Translations under genes and position numbers: made by a program | DNA from: Bacillota bacterium | GTDB lineage: Bacteria; Bacillota; Clostridia; Lachnospirales; Lachnospiraceae | Direction: 5' to 3' | Assembly: GCA_022717655.1 (NCBI GenBank) | Contig: JAIIAN010000107.1 | Span: 1-10,257, forward strand | Length of the DNA: 10,257 nucleotides | Part shown: positions 10,216 to 10,257 of the stretch, piece by piece | How positions within the stretch are numbered: the stretch's first letter is position 1 | Layout of the letters: every line of letters begins with the position of its first letter | Notes under the pieces: model-generated | Databases searched by the model: none | What the model saw: the letters and a program-made list of their open reading frames with translations, nothing else | Told to the model about the DNA's origin: nothing

Positions 10216-10257
10216 TACAATTCAATTCTTTCGAAAATTAAATCTTCTATATATTCT
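10215..10257 (-). CDS. 3' end of an unidentified minus-strand gene (partial)
   Basis: A frame open from the window edge encodes EYIEDLIFERIEL and stops at TAA (10215-10217), directly against the terminator hairpin. Only 13 residues are visible, so no family can be named. The stop-plus-terminator arrangement is the reason for calling it. Confidence 0.5.
   Translation of the reverse strand, partial: EYIEDLIFERIEL

Overview
The window looks like chromosomal DNA of a low- to mid-GC Gram-positive bacterium of the class Clostridia, probably a gut Lachnospiraceae-type organism. This is inferred from the strong AGGAG-type ribosome binding sites, near-consensus sigma-A promoters, T-tailed hairpin terminators, and a giant secreted protein built from DUF5011-like Ig folds and YGG-type solenoid repeats. 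No marker gene fixes the taxon.

Layout, left to right. Positions 1-110 hold the 3' tail of a plus-strand gene, followed at once by a strong, nearly symmetric terminator (113-157) that can also stop the convergent giant gene. The 158-356 gap has two further hairpins and no convincing gene. Positions 357-9008 (minus) are one uninterrupted gene for a 2,883-residue secreted protein. It has a signal peptide, two Ig-like domains carrying disordered insertions (one with a 25-residue repeat in three copies), a beta-rich segment, two modules in tandem, a second beta-rich segment, a third module, an Ig-like stretch and a C-terminal beta domain. It has no LPXTG signal, C-terminal membrane anchor or SLH domain. 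Its upstream region (9009-9217) has a candidate promoter, a short leader hairpin and three evenly spaced copies of a TCTGT motif just upstream of the -35 box. A clear terminator (9218-9253) isolates it from the next gene. Positions 9403-10053 (minus) encode a 216-residue polymerase-beta-fold nucleotidyltransferase behind its own near-consensus promoter. The last 43 bases hold the tail of another minus-strand gene with its terminator (10173-10215).

Every complete gene seems to be its own transcription unit, so nothing ties the nucleotidyltransferase to the giant protein beyond adjacency. The giant protein is most likely an adhesin or other cell-surface or extracellular structural protein; no catalytic signature was seen. 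The nucleotidyltransferase could modify a small molecule (as antibiotic nucleotidyltransferases do), tRNA or protein (as some toxin nucleotidyltransferases do), or something else; its substrate cannot be read from the sequence. The points most worth following up are the modular, apparently mosaic architecture of the giant protein, its unknown anchoring, the variable-length-type repeat inside an Ig domain, the repeat array at its promoter and the orphan nucleotidyltransferase.
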